Shown here in pieces: positions 53,893-61,950 of a stretch of DNA of 64,000 bases; position 1 is the first letter of the stretch, and every line of letters begins with the position of its first letter. Source of the DNA: Cellulomonas sp. PhB150. GTDB lineage: Bacteria > Actinomycetota > Actinomycetes > Actinomycetales > Cellulomonadaceae. The position numbers and the translations under genes were made by a program. The notes below the pieces were generated by a model. The model was not told the origin of the DNA, ran no database searches, and saw only the letters and a list, made by a program, of their open reading frames with translations. The stretch lies in NCBI RefSeq assembly GCF_003755175.1, contig NZ_RKHX01000002.1, positions 248,001-312,000 of the forward strand. The letters run 5' to 3'.

Positions 53893-55344
53893 ATGGGGCG
53901 CGGGGTCATGCAGGAGGTCGTGGTCGACGACGGCACCGACGACGCTGCGCAGGTCGGCCCGCCGACGGGGTCCCGCCGCCGGCGCGGGTGGCTCGCGGTG
54001 CCCGTCGGGCTCGTCGTCGTCGGCGTGCTCGTCGCGGCGCAGCACACCATCGACGACCGCGAACGGTCGGAGATCGCCAGGCTCGCGGACGTGCCTGGCG
54101 TCCTGGAACCTGTCGATCAGCACCTCGACGTGGTCACGCGGGCCACTGGCGCCGATGCGGCGTGGATGTTCACTCCCGAGGGATCCGTGGTCCAGGCCGC
54201 TGACGGCTCGCAGGCGTACGTCTGGCGGGACCGGCGCACCGGCACGGTGACGGGATCGGTGGCGTTGCTGGGTCCGACCCCGGCCCTTGCCGGGAGCCAG
54301 TTCTACGACGGCACCGCGTGCCAGTCCGACGGCGGTCGCGTCGTCTGCCTCGTATCCGACGGGGGCACACCCGATTCTCGGGGTCCGAAGCCAAAGGCGA
54401 TCGAGGCCACGTCGACCCGCGTCATCGCGTTCCGTGCCGATGACGGCTCGTCGATGGCCGAGTGGCCGATCGATGGTGGCGACAGCTTCGCGGTGCTGCC
54501 GGGTGCCGTCGTCGTCGCGACCCTGCGGGACCAGACCGCCGCCGTAACCTCCTACGACCTGCTCACCGGGGAGGTCCGATGGCAGCTCCAGCTCGGGAGT
54601 CGCACCGAGCTGGACGACGGCGGTGAGGCCGCGCAGCACGTCGGCATCCGGCTCGCCGACGACCGTCTCGTCGTCCGGTCGGACGACGGCAGGACCGCGG
54701 TGGTCTCGACCGAGGGTCACCTCCTGCGGGATGTCCGCGTCGAGGCAGGCCCCGGGTTCCTCGGCTGGTCGACGATCGGTCCCGACCACATCAGCTGTGC
54801 CTCGCTCGGCTCCGACGGGGTGCCGACCACGACGGTCCTGTCCGCGGACGGAACACCCCAGGACGACCTCGTCCTGACCGGGCAGGAGGTCGCGATGACT
54901 GTCGACGACGGCAGCCTGCCGGGCCTGATGCTCACGAGCGCGGGCACTGTGGAGGCGTGGGACGCCACCTCGGGAAGATCGCTGTGGGTGACGGACGACC
55001 CGGTGTCCGCCGAGCAGGCCATCGTCCTGCGCGGTCGGGTGTACGTGGCCGGGGCAGGAAGGATCGTCGCGTTCGACGGACGCAGCGGCGCCGCGCTGTG
55101 GACCGCCGGTGACCCCGATCGCATCGTCGTCTCCACGTCGCTCTTGACGGATGGCCGGAACATCCTGCTTCCCCAGGACTCGAGCGGAGGGGCGGGCCGC
55201 GGTGAGCTCGTGGCGTGCGACGCCGTCACCGGCGACGAGGCCTTCCGGGCGCGGTACCCCGACGGGGTCACCGATCTGGTCAGCAACGGGCGGCAGCTGG
55301 TCGGCTACGACGCGAGCAGCGAGGCCCACGCGCTCCTCCGCTGA
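53893..55344 (+). CDS. Membrane-anchored PQQ-like beta-propeller protein 3
   Basis: A 483-residue third paralogue. It has MQEVVVDDGTDDA as the acidic tail, RRRRGW before the transmembrane helix (about residues 33-53), the DDRERSEIARLADVPGV juxtamembrane segment, GSVALLGPTPA and blades such as SGRSLWVTDD and SGAALWTAGD. I chose ATG 53893, which matches the starts of the other copies, over a GTG-type start 10 codons upstream. All three lack cysteine-rich or enzymatic motifs. Confidence 0.85.
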   Translation: MGRGVMQEVVVDDGTDDAAQVGPPTGSRRRRGWLAVPVGLVVVGVLVAAQHTIDDRERSEIARLADVPGVLEPVDQHLDVVTRATGADAAWMFTPEGSVVQAADGSQAYVWRDRRTGTVTGSVALLGPTPALAGSQFYDGTACQSDGGRVVCLVSDGGTPDSRGPKPKAIEATSTRVIAFRADDGSSMAEWPIDGGDSFAVLPGAVVVATLRDQTAAVTSYDLLTGEVRWQLQLGSRTELDDGGEAAQHVGIRLADDRLVVRSDDGRTAVVSTEGHLLRDVRVEAGPGFLGWSTIGPDHISCASLGSDGVPTTTVLSADGTPQDDLVLTGQEVAMTVDDGSLPGLMLTSAGTVEAWDATSGRSLWVTDDPVSAEQAIVLRGRVYVAGAGRIVAFDGRSGAALWTAGDPDRIVVSTSLLTDGRNILLPQDSSGGAGRGELVACDAVTGDEAFRARYPDGVTDLVSNGRQLVGYDASSEAHALLR

Positions 55345-55459
55345 TTCGCGGGGTGCGTGGGGCGGTTCGGGCGACTCGTCCTGCGGTCGGTGCCCGGACG
55401 GGCGACGATGGCTGAGGTCCCGGCGGTCGGCGTCGGGCAGGCACGGACAGGAGACCGCG

Positions 55460-56893
55460 ATGGCGGACAACGAGACCTTCGACGTGATCGTCGTCGGGGG
55501 TGGGGCCGTCGGCGAGAACGCCGCCGACCGCGCCAGTCGGAGCGGGCTGAGCGTGGCTCTCGTCGAGCACGCGCTGGTCGGCGGCGAGTGCTCCTACTGG
55601 GCCTGCATGCCGTCCAAGGCGCTGCTCCGCCCGGGTGCTGCGCTCGCGGCCGCTCGCGCCGTTCCCGGGGCGGAGGCAGCCGCCGACGTCGACGTGTCGG
55701 CGACACTGGCGCGCCGCGACGAGGTCGCGGCCCACTGGGACGATTCGGGCCAGGTCTCCTGGGTGGAGAGCGTCGGCCTCACGCTGCTGCGCGGCCACGC
55801 CCGGTTCACCGGCCCGCGCGAGCTGGTGCTGACCTCCGAGGACGGCGAGCAGCGGGTGTCCGCACGGCACGCCGTGATCGTGGCGACGGGCTCGGCAGCG
55901 ATCGTGCCCGACGTCGACGGGCTCGCAGCCGCCAAGCCGTGGACCAGCCGCGAGGCGACCTCCGTCCGGCAGGTGCCCGCGCGCCTCGTCGTGCTCGGCG
56001 GTGGCGTCGTCGGCGTCGAGATGGCGACCGTGTTCGCGGACTTCGGCAGCGAGGTGACGCTCGTCGTGCGCGGCGACCGCCTGCTCGCCGGCGCTGAGCC
56101 CTTCGCGGGTGAGGCCGTCGCGACGTCGCTCGAGTCGCTCGGTGTCACCGTGCTGTTCGGTGCGGAGGCCACCGCGGTGGCGCGCGACGACGACGGCGTC
56201 CACGTGACGCTCGGTGACCGCACCGTCGACGCCGACGAGATCCTCGTGGCGACCGGCCGCCGGCCGCGTACCGACGACCTGGGCCTGGAGAGCGTGGGCC
56301 TGACGCCCGGGCGGCCGATCGAGGTCGACGACACGCTCGCCGCGACCGGCGCGGACGGCGGCTGGCTCTTCGCGGTCGGCGACGTCACCGGCCGGACGGC
56401 GACGACCCACCAGGGCAAGTACGACGCACGCGTCGTCGGCGACGTCGTGGCCGCGCGGTTCGGGTCCGACGAGACGCTGCGTGCCGCCGAGACCGACGCC
56501 GGCCCCTGGTCGCGCTACCGCGCGACCGCCGACGAGGCGTCGGTGCCCCAGGTCGTCTTCTCCCGCCCGGAGGTCGCCTGGGTCGGCCACACCGAGGCGA
56601 GCGCGAGGAAGGCGGGCATCGACGTCCGCGTCGTGCCGTACGACCTGGCCAACCTCGCGGGCGCGAGCGTGCTCTCGCCCGACTACGGCGGCACCGCGCA
56701 GCTGGTGCTCGACGACGCCCGGGGGACCATCGTCGGCGCGACCTTCGTCGGGCCCGACGTGGCGGAGATGCTGCACGCCGCGACGATCGCGGTCGTCGGG
56801 CAGGTGCCGCTCGCCCGGCTCTGGCACGCGGTGCCGGCGTACCCGACGCTGAGCGAGGTGTGGCTCCGCTTCGGCGAGGCTGCCGGCCTCTGA
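55460..56893 (+). CDS. Lpd-like FAD/NAD(P) disulfide oxidoreductase-family protein
   Basis: A 477-residue flavoprotein. The FAD motif is VVGGGAVGENAA (residue 12 on), the redox pair CSYWAC (Cys44, Cys49) is intact, the NAD motif is LGGGVVGVEMA and the second FAD motif is FAVGDVTG. The C-terminal active-site segment reads VPAYPTLSEVW: the histidine of the usual H-P-T block is replaced by Tyr-Pro-Thr. It is therefore unlikely to be an ordinary dihydrolipoyl dehydrogenase; mycobacterial LpdA-like quinone or mycothione-type reductases are options. The substrate is unknown. Confidence 0.85.
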   Translation: MADNETFDVIVVGGGAVGENAADRASRSGLSVALVEHALVGGECSYWACMPSKALLRPGAALAAARAVPGAEAAADVDVSATLARRDEVAAHWDDSGQVSWVESVGLTLLRGHARFTGPRELVLTSEDGEQRVSARHAVIVATGSAAIVPDVDGLAAAKPWTSREATSVRQVPARLVVLGGGVVGVEMATVFADFGSEVTLVVRGDRLLAGAEPFAGEAVATSLESLGVTVLFGAEATAVARDDDGVHVTLGDRTVDADEILVATGRRPRTDDLGLESVGLTPGRPIEVDDTLAATGADGGWLFAVGDVTGRTATTHQGKYDARVVGDVVAARFGSDETLRAAETDAGPWSRYRATADEASVPQVVFSRPEVAWVGHTEASARKAGIDVRVVPYDLANLAGASVLSPDYGGTAQLVLDDARGTIVGATFVGPDVAEMLHAATIAVVGQVPLARLWHAVPAYPTLSEVWLRFGEAAGL

Positions 56894-56945
56894 CCGGGCG
56901 GCCACGAGTCGCCGATCGCGGGGCCGGGTAGTCGGTTCGGCGACG

Positions 56946-56969
56946 GGTCGTCGGTTGCAACCGACGACC
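56946..56969. repeat. 24-bp perfect palindrome (element F)
   Basis: GGTCGTCGGTTG followed directly by its complement. It starts a cluster of CGACGACC-type half-sites in a convergent gap. Confidence 0.9.
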
Positions 56970-57050
56970 TGACGCCAAACCGACGACCCGACGCGGAATC
57001 GACGACCCGGCGGGGGCAAGCGACGCCCTGCGCGCAGTCGACGACCCGGC
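56961..57050 (+). repeat. Degenerate direct repeats of CGACGACCC, spacing 18-21 bp
   Basis: Copies begin at 56962, 56981, 57000, 57021 (CGACGCCC) and 57039. The right half of the palindrome at 56946 is the first unit. They sit on nearly one helical face (about two turns each). Confidence 0.8.
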
Positions 57051-57064
57051 GGGCGTGGGGTGAT

Positions 57065-57106
57065 ACGACGAGGGCGGCTCCCCGGGTGGGGAGCCGCCCT
57101 CGTCGT
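57065..57106. terminator. Bidirectional terminator between convergent genes
   Basis: A perfect 19-bp stem (57065-57083 with 57088-57106) with a GGGT loop, 13 nt after the stop of the minus-strand binding-protein gene. Confidence 0.85.
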
Positions 57107-57118
57107 GCGTGCGTCAGC

Positions 57119-58129
57119 TCAGCTGGCGGCCAGCGAGCCGTCGCTCGACAGGACCAGGCCGATCGCGGCCTCGCCCTTGCGAACCGCGGCACCGATCAGG
57201 CCGAAGTCGTAGGACTTGAAGTCCGAGAACACCAGGCTGTACGTGTCCTCGAGACCCGGCTGGCAGAACGGGCGGTCCGGGCACTCCGCCGGACCGGCGA
57301 GGGTCAGACCGCCGCAGGCGGCGGCCAGCTCGCTCAGGCTGGTGACCTTGTGCGCGTCGGCGAACTCCTGGGTGACTGCGAACGCGTTCTGGTCCTGCGC
57401 GGCGGAGGCCTCGCCCATGACGAGCTTGCTCTGCTCGGCCAGCGGCGTCAGAGCCGCAACCGTCGTCGCGATCTCGTCGGATGCGACCGACTTGGCGTCA
57501 GCACCGTTGATCTTGGCGTTGAGGAAGTCCGCCAGCGTCGCGGCGTACTCGGGGACGGCGACCAGGTCGCCCTTCTCGAGCGCCGGCAGGTAGGTCTCGC
57601 GGTTGCCGATCGTGCGCACCTCGACGTCGAAGCCGGCGGACTTCAGCACCGCGCCGTAGATCTCGGCGAGCGTGACGTTCTCCGAGAAGTTCGCGGCGCC
57701 GACGACGAGCTTGCCGCTGCCGCTCTTGTCCGTGGCCTCGAGCTTGTTGGTCGTGACGAACTCCGCGGCGACCTCGGTCGAGGTCTTGCGGTCGATGTCG
57801 ACGGCCTTGTTGAGCTGGATCAGCTTGTCGGTGTCGAGCGCCGCCGAGACCGAGTTGAGAAGGTCGAGGATCTCGGGGTTCTTGTCCGCGGCGGCCTTGT
57901 TCACGGCCGGGATGATGTTGTCCGAGTTCTGCAGGCCCTTGTCGTCGGTGAGGACGACGAGCTTGTCGCCCGCGACGGGCGCGCAGTCGGCTGCCCCGGA
58001 CGTGCCGGAGGAGGTGGGCTCGGCCTCGCCGCCGCCGGACCCGGCCTCGCCACAACCGGCGAGGAGAAGGCTCGAGGCGAGCAATGAGGTGGCCAGCAGG
58101 GTCTTGGCCGTCAGGTGGCGGACGCGCAT
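57119..58129 (-). CDS. Betaine/osmoprotectant-binding lipoprotein (OpuAC type, apparently circularly permuted)
   Basis: A 336-residue lipoprotein with lipobox LLAGC (Cys26) and a Ser/Gly/Glu linker. Residues 57-128 (LVVLTDDKG, IIPAVN, LLNSVSAALDTDKLIQLN) match the segment that normally closes an OpuAC domain. Residues 139-336 (KLVVGAANFSENVTLAEIY, NRETYLPALEKG, VPEYAATL, ending IGLVLSSDG) match what is normally the start and middle. The order is thus swapped. The ligand is probably glycine betaine, choline or similar. It heads a minus-strand operon side with one permease 61 nt away. Confidence 0.85.
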   Translation of the reverse strand: MRVRHLTAKTLLATSLLASSLLLAGCGEAGSGGGEAEPTSSGTSGAADCAPVAGDKLVVLTDDKGLQNSDNIIPAVNKAAADKNPEILDLLNSVSAALDTDKLIQLNKAVDIDRKTSTEVAAEFVTTNKLEATDKSGSGKLVVGAANFSENVTLAEIYGAVLKSAGFDVEVRTIGNRETYLPALEKGDLVAVPEYAATLADFLNAKINGADAKSVASDEIATTVAALTPLAEQSKLVMGEASAAQDQNAFAVTQEFADAHKVTSLSELAAACGGLTLAGPAECPDRPFCQPGLEDTYSLVFSDFKSYDFGLIGAAVRKGEAAIGLVLSSDGSLAAS

Positions 58130-58190
58130 CGTGAGCTCCTGGGTCGGGTGGTGTGTGGGGTGCGCAGTGCTGCGCGTCGGTCGCCGACGG

Positions 58191-58949
58191 TCACGTCGAC
58201 GCTGGACCATTCGAACTGCTCGAAGCCGTGGCGGCAACCGGTACGCCGGGTGATCGCTGTCGGCGCCAACCACGGCGGGCCCGTGAGGATTCCCGCAGGC
58301 CACGTGGGGTGAGAAGTCGTTGCACGATCGCCAGCAAGCCTTCCGCAACCAGGCACAGCGCGGCAACGAGGATGCCTCCGGCAAGCACCTGTCCGTAGCG
58401 CTGGGTGCCGAACCCGGTCACCACGATCGTGCCGAGGCTGGTGCCGCCGACCAGGGCGGCGAGCGGGACCGTCGCCAGCACCTGCACGACGGCGGTGCGC
58501 ACGCCGGCCGCGATGAGAGGGACGGCGAGCGGGAGCTCGACCTCGACGAGACGTCGTCGGCCGGACATCCCGAGGCCGCGTGCGGCGTCCACGATGTCGC
58601 GGTCGACGTCGCCGAGGCCGGTCACGGTGTTGGTGAGGAGCGGGGGGATCGCGAAGATCGCGCAGGCCAGGACGGTCGCCGTGTTGCCGAAGAGCCCGGC
58701 CGAGGCGAACAGCGTCAGCAGGGCGAGCGTGGGCAGCGCGCGCGTGGTGTTGGCGATGACGACACCGAACGTGCCGCCTCGTCGGGCGTGCCCCAGCCAG
58801 ACCCCGGCGGGCAGGGCGACCACGGCCGCGAGCACCACGGCCAGGACGGTGACCTGCAGGTGTGCCGCCGTCAGGGCGATCACGCCGTTGCGGCCGGTCC
58901 AGTTCAGGGGGTCGTTGAGCCAGGCGAAGGCTTCGCTCAGGATGTCCAT
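58191..58949 (-). CDS. Osmoprotectant ABC transporter permease (OpuCB/ProW type)
   Basis: A 252-residue permease with about five or six transmembrane segments. The cytoplasmic coupling loop reads DAARGLGMSGRRRLVEVELPLAVP, followed by GVRTAVVQVLATVPLAALVGG. The C-terminal tail is Arg/Ser-rich. It lies 10 nt after a second permease gene, so the two probably form a heterodimeric channel. Confidence 0.9.
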   Translation of the reverse strand: MDILSEAFAWLNDPLNWTGRNGVIALTAAHLQVTVLAVVLAAVVALPAGVWLGHARRGGTFGVVIANTTRALPTLALLTLFASAGLFGNTATVLACAIFAIPPLLTNTVTGLGDVDRDIVDAARGLGMSGRRRLVEVELPLAVPLIAAGVRTAVVQVLATVPLAALVGGTSLGTIVVTGFGTQRYGQVLAGGILVAALCLVAEGLLAIVQRLLTPRGLRESSRARRGWRRQRSPGVPVAATASSSSNGPAST

Positions 58950-58959
58950 GGCCGTCCCC

Positions 58960-59649
58960 TCACGCCGACACGTCCGACAGGACCCGGGCTGATCGTGACC
59001 ACGGCATCATCCAGCGCGCGAGCAGGACGATCGCGACGTCGGCGATCAGCGCCAGGACCAGGCACAGGATCGTGGCCGTCATGATCTCCGCGTGGTAGTT
59101 GCTGCGGAAGCCGCGGAACATCAGCTGGCCGAGGCCGCCGAACCCGACGACGACGCCCACGGTCACCAGGGCCACGGTCGTCACGGTCGCCACGCGCACG
59201 CCCGCGACGATGCTCGGCAGCGCCTGGGGGAACTCGACCTGGACGAGCATCCGCGTGCGCCCGTAGCCCATCCCGCGCGCGGCGTCCGTGACGGCCGGGT
59301 CGACGCCCTGCAGCCCGACGAGGATGTTGCGGATGAGCACGAGCAGCGCGTACGCGACCAGCCCGATGAGCACCGTCGTCCGGCCGATGCCCGTGTACGG
59401 CGCCAGGAGCGCGAACAGCGCGAGCGACGGGATCGTGTAGAGCACGCCGGCCGTGCCGACCACGGGCGCGGCGAGGCGCGGCCTCGTGTGGGCCAGCGCA
59501 GCCAGCGGCAGGGCGAGGACGAGCGCGATCGCCACGGCCTGGAGCGTCAGGGAGACGTGCTGACCGAGCGCCTCGGTGATGTCGGCGTGGTTGCGCTGGA
59601 CGTAGTCCCACGAGAACCACGGGTTCGGTGGTGTGTCCGCCAGACGCAT
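58960..59649 (-). CDS. Osmoprotectant ABC transporter permease (OpuCB/ProW type), second subunit
   Basis: A 229-residue permease. GVLYTIPSLALFALL, the coupling loop DAARGMGYGRTRMLVQVEFPQALP and GVRVATVTTVALVTVG follow the OpuCB/YehW pattern. ATG 59649 has TACGGT 6 nt upstream, so the permease-permease-binding protein operon is probably read as a leaderless mRNA. It is divergent from the ATPase gene. Confidence 0.9.
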   Translation of the reverse strand: MRLADTPPNPWFSWDYVQRNHADITEALGQHVSLTLQAVAIALVLALPLAALAHTRPRLAAPVVGTAGVLYTIPSLALFALLAPYTGIGRTTVLIGLVAYALLVLIRNILVGLQGVDPAVTDAARGMGYGRTRMLVQVEFPQALPSIVAGVRVATVTTVALVTVGVVVGFGGLGQLMFRGFRSNYHAEIMTATILCLVLALIADVAIVLLARWMMPWSRSARVLSDVSA

Positions 59650-59655
59650 GGTGCG

Positions 59656-59661
59656 ACCGTA
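59656..59661 (-). promoter_or_regulatory. Probable leaderless -10 for the permease operon
   Basis: TACGGT on the minus strand ends 6 nt before ATG 59649. Confidence 0.5.
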
Positions 59662-59733
59662 ACGGGCGCGTCTGACACGCGCAGTCCGGGAGTGGCGCGA
59701 CCCGGGTGGGTCGCGGGTGTCGGACCTGGGCGC

Positions 59734-59739
59734 TAGCGT
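59734..59739 (+). promoter_or_regulatory. Probable leaderless -10 for the transporter ATPase gene
   Basis: TAGCGT ends 7 nt before GTG 59747. This supports 59747 over an upstream GTG. Confidence 0.5.
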
Positions 59740-59746
59740 CCCTCGG

Positions 59747-60793
59747 GTGGCAGACGAGTGGGCGATCCGGTTCGACGGCGTGAGCAAGACGTACGCGCCC
59801 GGCGGCAGCGGCACGGGGCCGGCGGCGGTGCACGACCTGAGCCTGGACGTGCGCCCGCACGAGGTCCTGGTGCTCGTCGGACCGTCGGGCTGCGGCAAGT
59901 CGACGACGATGCGGATGGCGAACCGGCTGGTCGAGCCCAGCGCGGGCCGCATCCTGCTCGAGGGCGACGACGTCACCAAGGTCGACCCCGTCCAGCTGCG
60001 GCGCCGGATGGGCTACGTCATCCAGAACGTCGGCCTCTTCCCGCACCGCACGGTCGCCCAGAACGTCGCGACGGTCCCCAAGCTGCTCGGCTGGGACCGT
60101 CAGCGGACGCGCAACCGCGTCACCGAGCTGTTGGAGCTCGTGGGGCTGAGCCCCGACCGCTATGCCAAGCGCTACCCGCACGAGCTGTCCGGCGGCGAGC
60201 GCCAGCGCGTCGGCGTGGCTCGTGCCCTGGCCACCGACCCGCCCGTGCTGCTCATGGACGAGCCGTTCGGCGCGGTCGACCCGGTCGGCCGGCGGCGCCT
60301 GCAGCGCGAGTTCTCCAAGATCCAGCGCGAGCTGGGGACCACGGTGATGCTCGTCACGCACGACATCGACGAGGCCGTGCGGATGGCCGACCGCGTGGCC
60401 GTGCTCAGCGAGGGCGCGCACATCGAGCAGCTCGCGCCCCCGCTCGAGATCGTCGCGCGGCCTGCGTCGGCGCCCGTCGCGGACCTCGTCGGGAGCGGAC
60501 GGACCGCACGCCTGCTCACGCTCGGGCGGCTCGAGCGCTCGGACCTGGTCGACGACGCGCCGGACGGGACCGACCGCCCGCACGTCGAGCTCGGCGACGA
60601 GCTCAGCGAGGTCCTCGACCACCTCGTCGACGAGGACGCCGGGGGAGTGGGCGTGCCCGTCTGGGAGCACGGTCGGCCGATCGGGCACGTCAACGGCCAG
60701 AGCGTGCTGCGTGCACTGCGCCGGCTGGCCGACGAGCGAACCGAGGCTGGCCCGCCCAGCGTTCCCGACGCGGTCGTCGAGAAGCGCGCCTGA
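59747..60793 (+). CDS. Osmoprotectant ABC transporter ATPase (OpuCA/ProV type)
   Basis: A 348-residue ATPase. Walker A is GPSGCGKST (residues 45-53), Q-loop VIQNVGLFPH, signature LSGGERQRVGVARAL, Walker B LLMDEPFGAVDP and switch HDIDEA. The C-terminal 70 residues (HVELGDELSEVLDHLVDEDAGGVGVPVWEHGRPIGHV region) look like one reduced CBS domain, where full OpuCA proteins carry two for ionic-strength sensing. The gene is divergent from the permeases and completes the transporter. Confidence 0.92.
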   Translation: MADEWAIRFDGVSKTYAPGGSGTGPAAVHDLSLDVRPHEVLVLVGPSGCGKSTTMRMANRLVEPSAGRILLEGDDVTKVDPVQLRRRMGYVIQNVGLFPHRTVAQNVATVPKLLGWDRQRTRNRVTELLELVGLSPDRYAKRYPHELSGGERQRVGVARALATDPPVLLMDEPFGAVDPVGRRRLQREFSKIQRELGTTVMLVTHDIDEAVRMADRVAVLSEGAHIEQLAPPLEIVARPASAPVADLVGSGRTARLLTLGRLERSDLVDDAPDGTDRPHVELGDELSEVLDHLVDEDAGGVGVPVWEHGRPIGHVNGQSVLRALRRLADERTEAGPPSVPDAVVEKRA

Positions 60794-60829
60794 CGCAGGT
60801 CGAGGACCGAGCCCGACACATGCGGTCGG

Positions 60830-60835
60830 TAGGCT
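60830..60835 (+). promoter_or_regulatory. Probable leaderless -10 for the ATP-grasp gene
   Basis: TAGGCT ends 6 nt before GTG 60842. Confidence 0.5.
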
Positions 60836-60841
60836 GCGCAC

Positions 60842-61762
60842 GTGACCTCGACGACCGCGCGCCTTGCCCTCGCCACCTGCGCCGAGCTGCCGGACCTCGA
60901 TCCGGACGACCTGCCGCTGCGTGACGCCCTCCTCGAGCGCGGGATCGCGACGGACATCGTCGTCTGGGACGACCCGACGGTCGACTGGGGGACCTACCAG
61001 CACGTCGTGATCCGCTCGACCTGGGACTACACCAGCCGCCCCGCGCAGTTCGTCGACTGGACCCACCGCGTCGAGCGCACGAGCACGCTGCTCAACCCCG
61101 CGCCGGTCGTCGGCTGGAACATCGACAAGACCTACCTGCGCGACCTCGAGAAGGCCGGCCTGCCGATCGTCCCGACGATCTGGCTCGACCCCGAGCGCAA
61201 CTTCGACTCGCGTGCGATCCACACGCGCTTCCCGGCGTTCGGCGACTTCGTCATCAAGCCGACCGTCAGTGCGGGCTCGCGTGACACCGGCCGGTACCAG
61301 GCCGACGTCACGCCGTCGCGGTCGCTCGCGATCATGCACGCCAAGAACCTGCTCGGTGTCGGCCGCCGCGTGATGATCCAGCGCTACCTGCGCCAGGTCG
61401 ACACCGCGGGCGAGACCGCTCTGGTGTTCTTCGACGGCGAGTTCAGCCACGCCGTGCGCAAGGGCCCGATCCTCGACGGCCCGTTCCGCGCCGACGACAA
61501 CGAGCTCTACGCGCGCGAGGAGATGAGCCCCCGCGAGGCCAGCGACGCCGAGCGCGAGGTCGCGGAGCGCGTCGTCGCGGCCCTCCCGCAGCTCGCGCCG
61601 GGCGTCGACAAGCCGCTGCTGTACGCCCGGGTCGACCTGATCCCCGACGACGAGGGCAACCCCGTGGTCCTCGAGCTCGAGCTCGCGGAGCCGTCGCTGT
61701 TCTTCGCGCACGCGCCCGGCTCGCTCGAGAAGTTCGCCGACGCGGTGGCCGCCCGCATCTGA
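60842..61762 (+). CDS. ATP-grasp domain protein (RimK/GSH-synthetase-like)
   Basis: A 306-residue protein. An N-terminal pre-ATP-grasp part (VVIRSTWDYTSRP, LLNPAPVVGWNIDKTYL) leads to FVIKPTVSAGSRDTGRY, MIQRYLRQVDTAGETALVFFDGEFSHAVRKGP and YARVDLIPDD...VLELELAEPSLFF, the metal and ATP-binding residues of ATP-grasp ligases. It probably forms an amide bond using ATP; the substrates are unknown. It is monocistronic with a strong terminator. Confidence 0.88.
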   Translation: MTSTTARLALATCAELPDLDPDDLPLRDALLERGIATDIVVWDDPTVDWGTYQHVVIRSTWDYTSRPAQFVDWTHRVERTSTLLNPAPVVGWNIDKTYLRDLEKAGLPIVPTIWLDPERNFDSRAIHTRFPAFGDFVIKPTVSAGSRDTGRYQADVTPSRSLAIMHAKNLLGVGRRVMIQRYLRQVDTAGETALVFFDGEFSHAVRKGPILDGPFRADDNELYAREEMSPREASDAEREVAERVVAALPQLAPGVDKPLLYARVDLIPDDEGNPVVLELELAEPSLFFAHAPGSLEKFADAVAARI

Positions 61763-61773
61763 CCCGGCAACGA

Positions 61774-61807
61774 CGAAGGGCCCCGATCCGAGGATCGGGG
61801 CCCTTCG
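61774..61807 (+). terminator. Terminator after the ATP-grasp gene
   Basis: A perfect 16-bp inverted repeat (61774-61789 with 61792-61807) and 2-nt centre, between the gene and a convergent tRNA. Confidence 0.85.
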
Positions 61808-61813
61808 TGCGCA

Positions 61814-61890
61814 TGGGGTGAGTAACGGGACTTGAACCCGCGACCCCCTGGACCACAACCAGGTGCTCTACCAGCTGAGCTATACCCACC
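61814..61890 (-). tRNA. tRNA-His (anticodon GTG)
   Basis: The acceptor stem GTGGGTA/TACTCAC pairs with one G-T. The anticodon stem CCTGG/CCAGG encloses TTGTGGT, giving GUG. The base before the stem is G and opposes C73, the G-1 identity feature. CCA is encoded. Confidence 0.95.
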
Positions 61891-61950
61891 ACGTCCCCAT
61901 CCGTGAACGGGGCAGGAAGAACTGTACCGGAGCGGAGCCCGATGCCTAAA

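Noticed and set aside
56946..57050. CRISPR array
   Set aside because: Units are short (about 9 bp), degenerate and 18-21 bp apart, without spacers of normal length or cas genes.
58937..61858. A 973-residue open frame on the minus strand
   Set aside because: It runs antisense to the transporter ATPase and ATP-grasp genes, which have strong motifs.
61891..61950. Promoter of tRNA-His
   Set aside because: A TACAGT hexamer is visible on the minus strand, but no -35 at suitable distance, so I do not list it.
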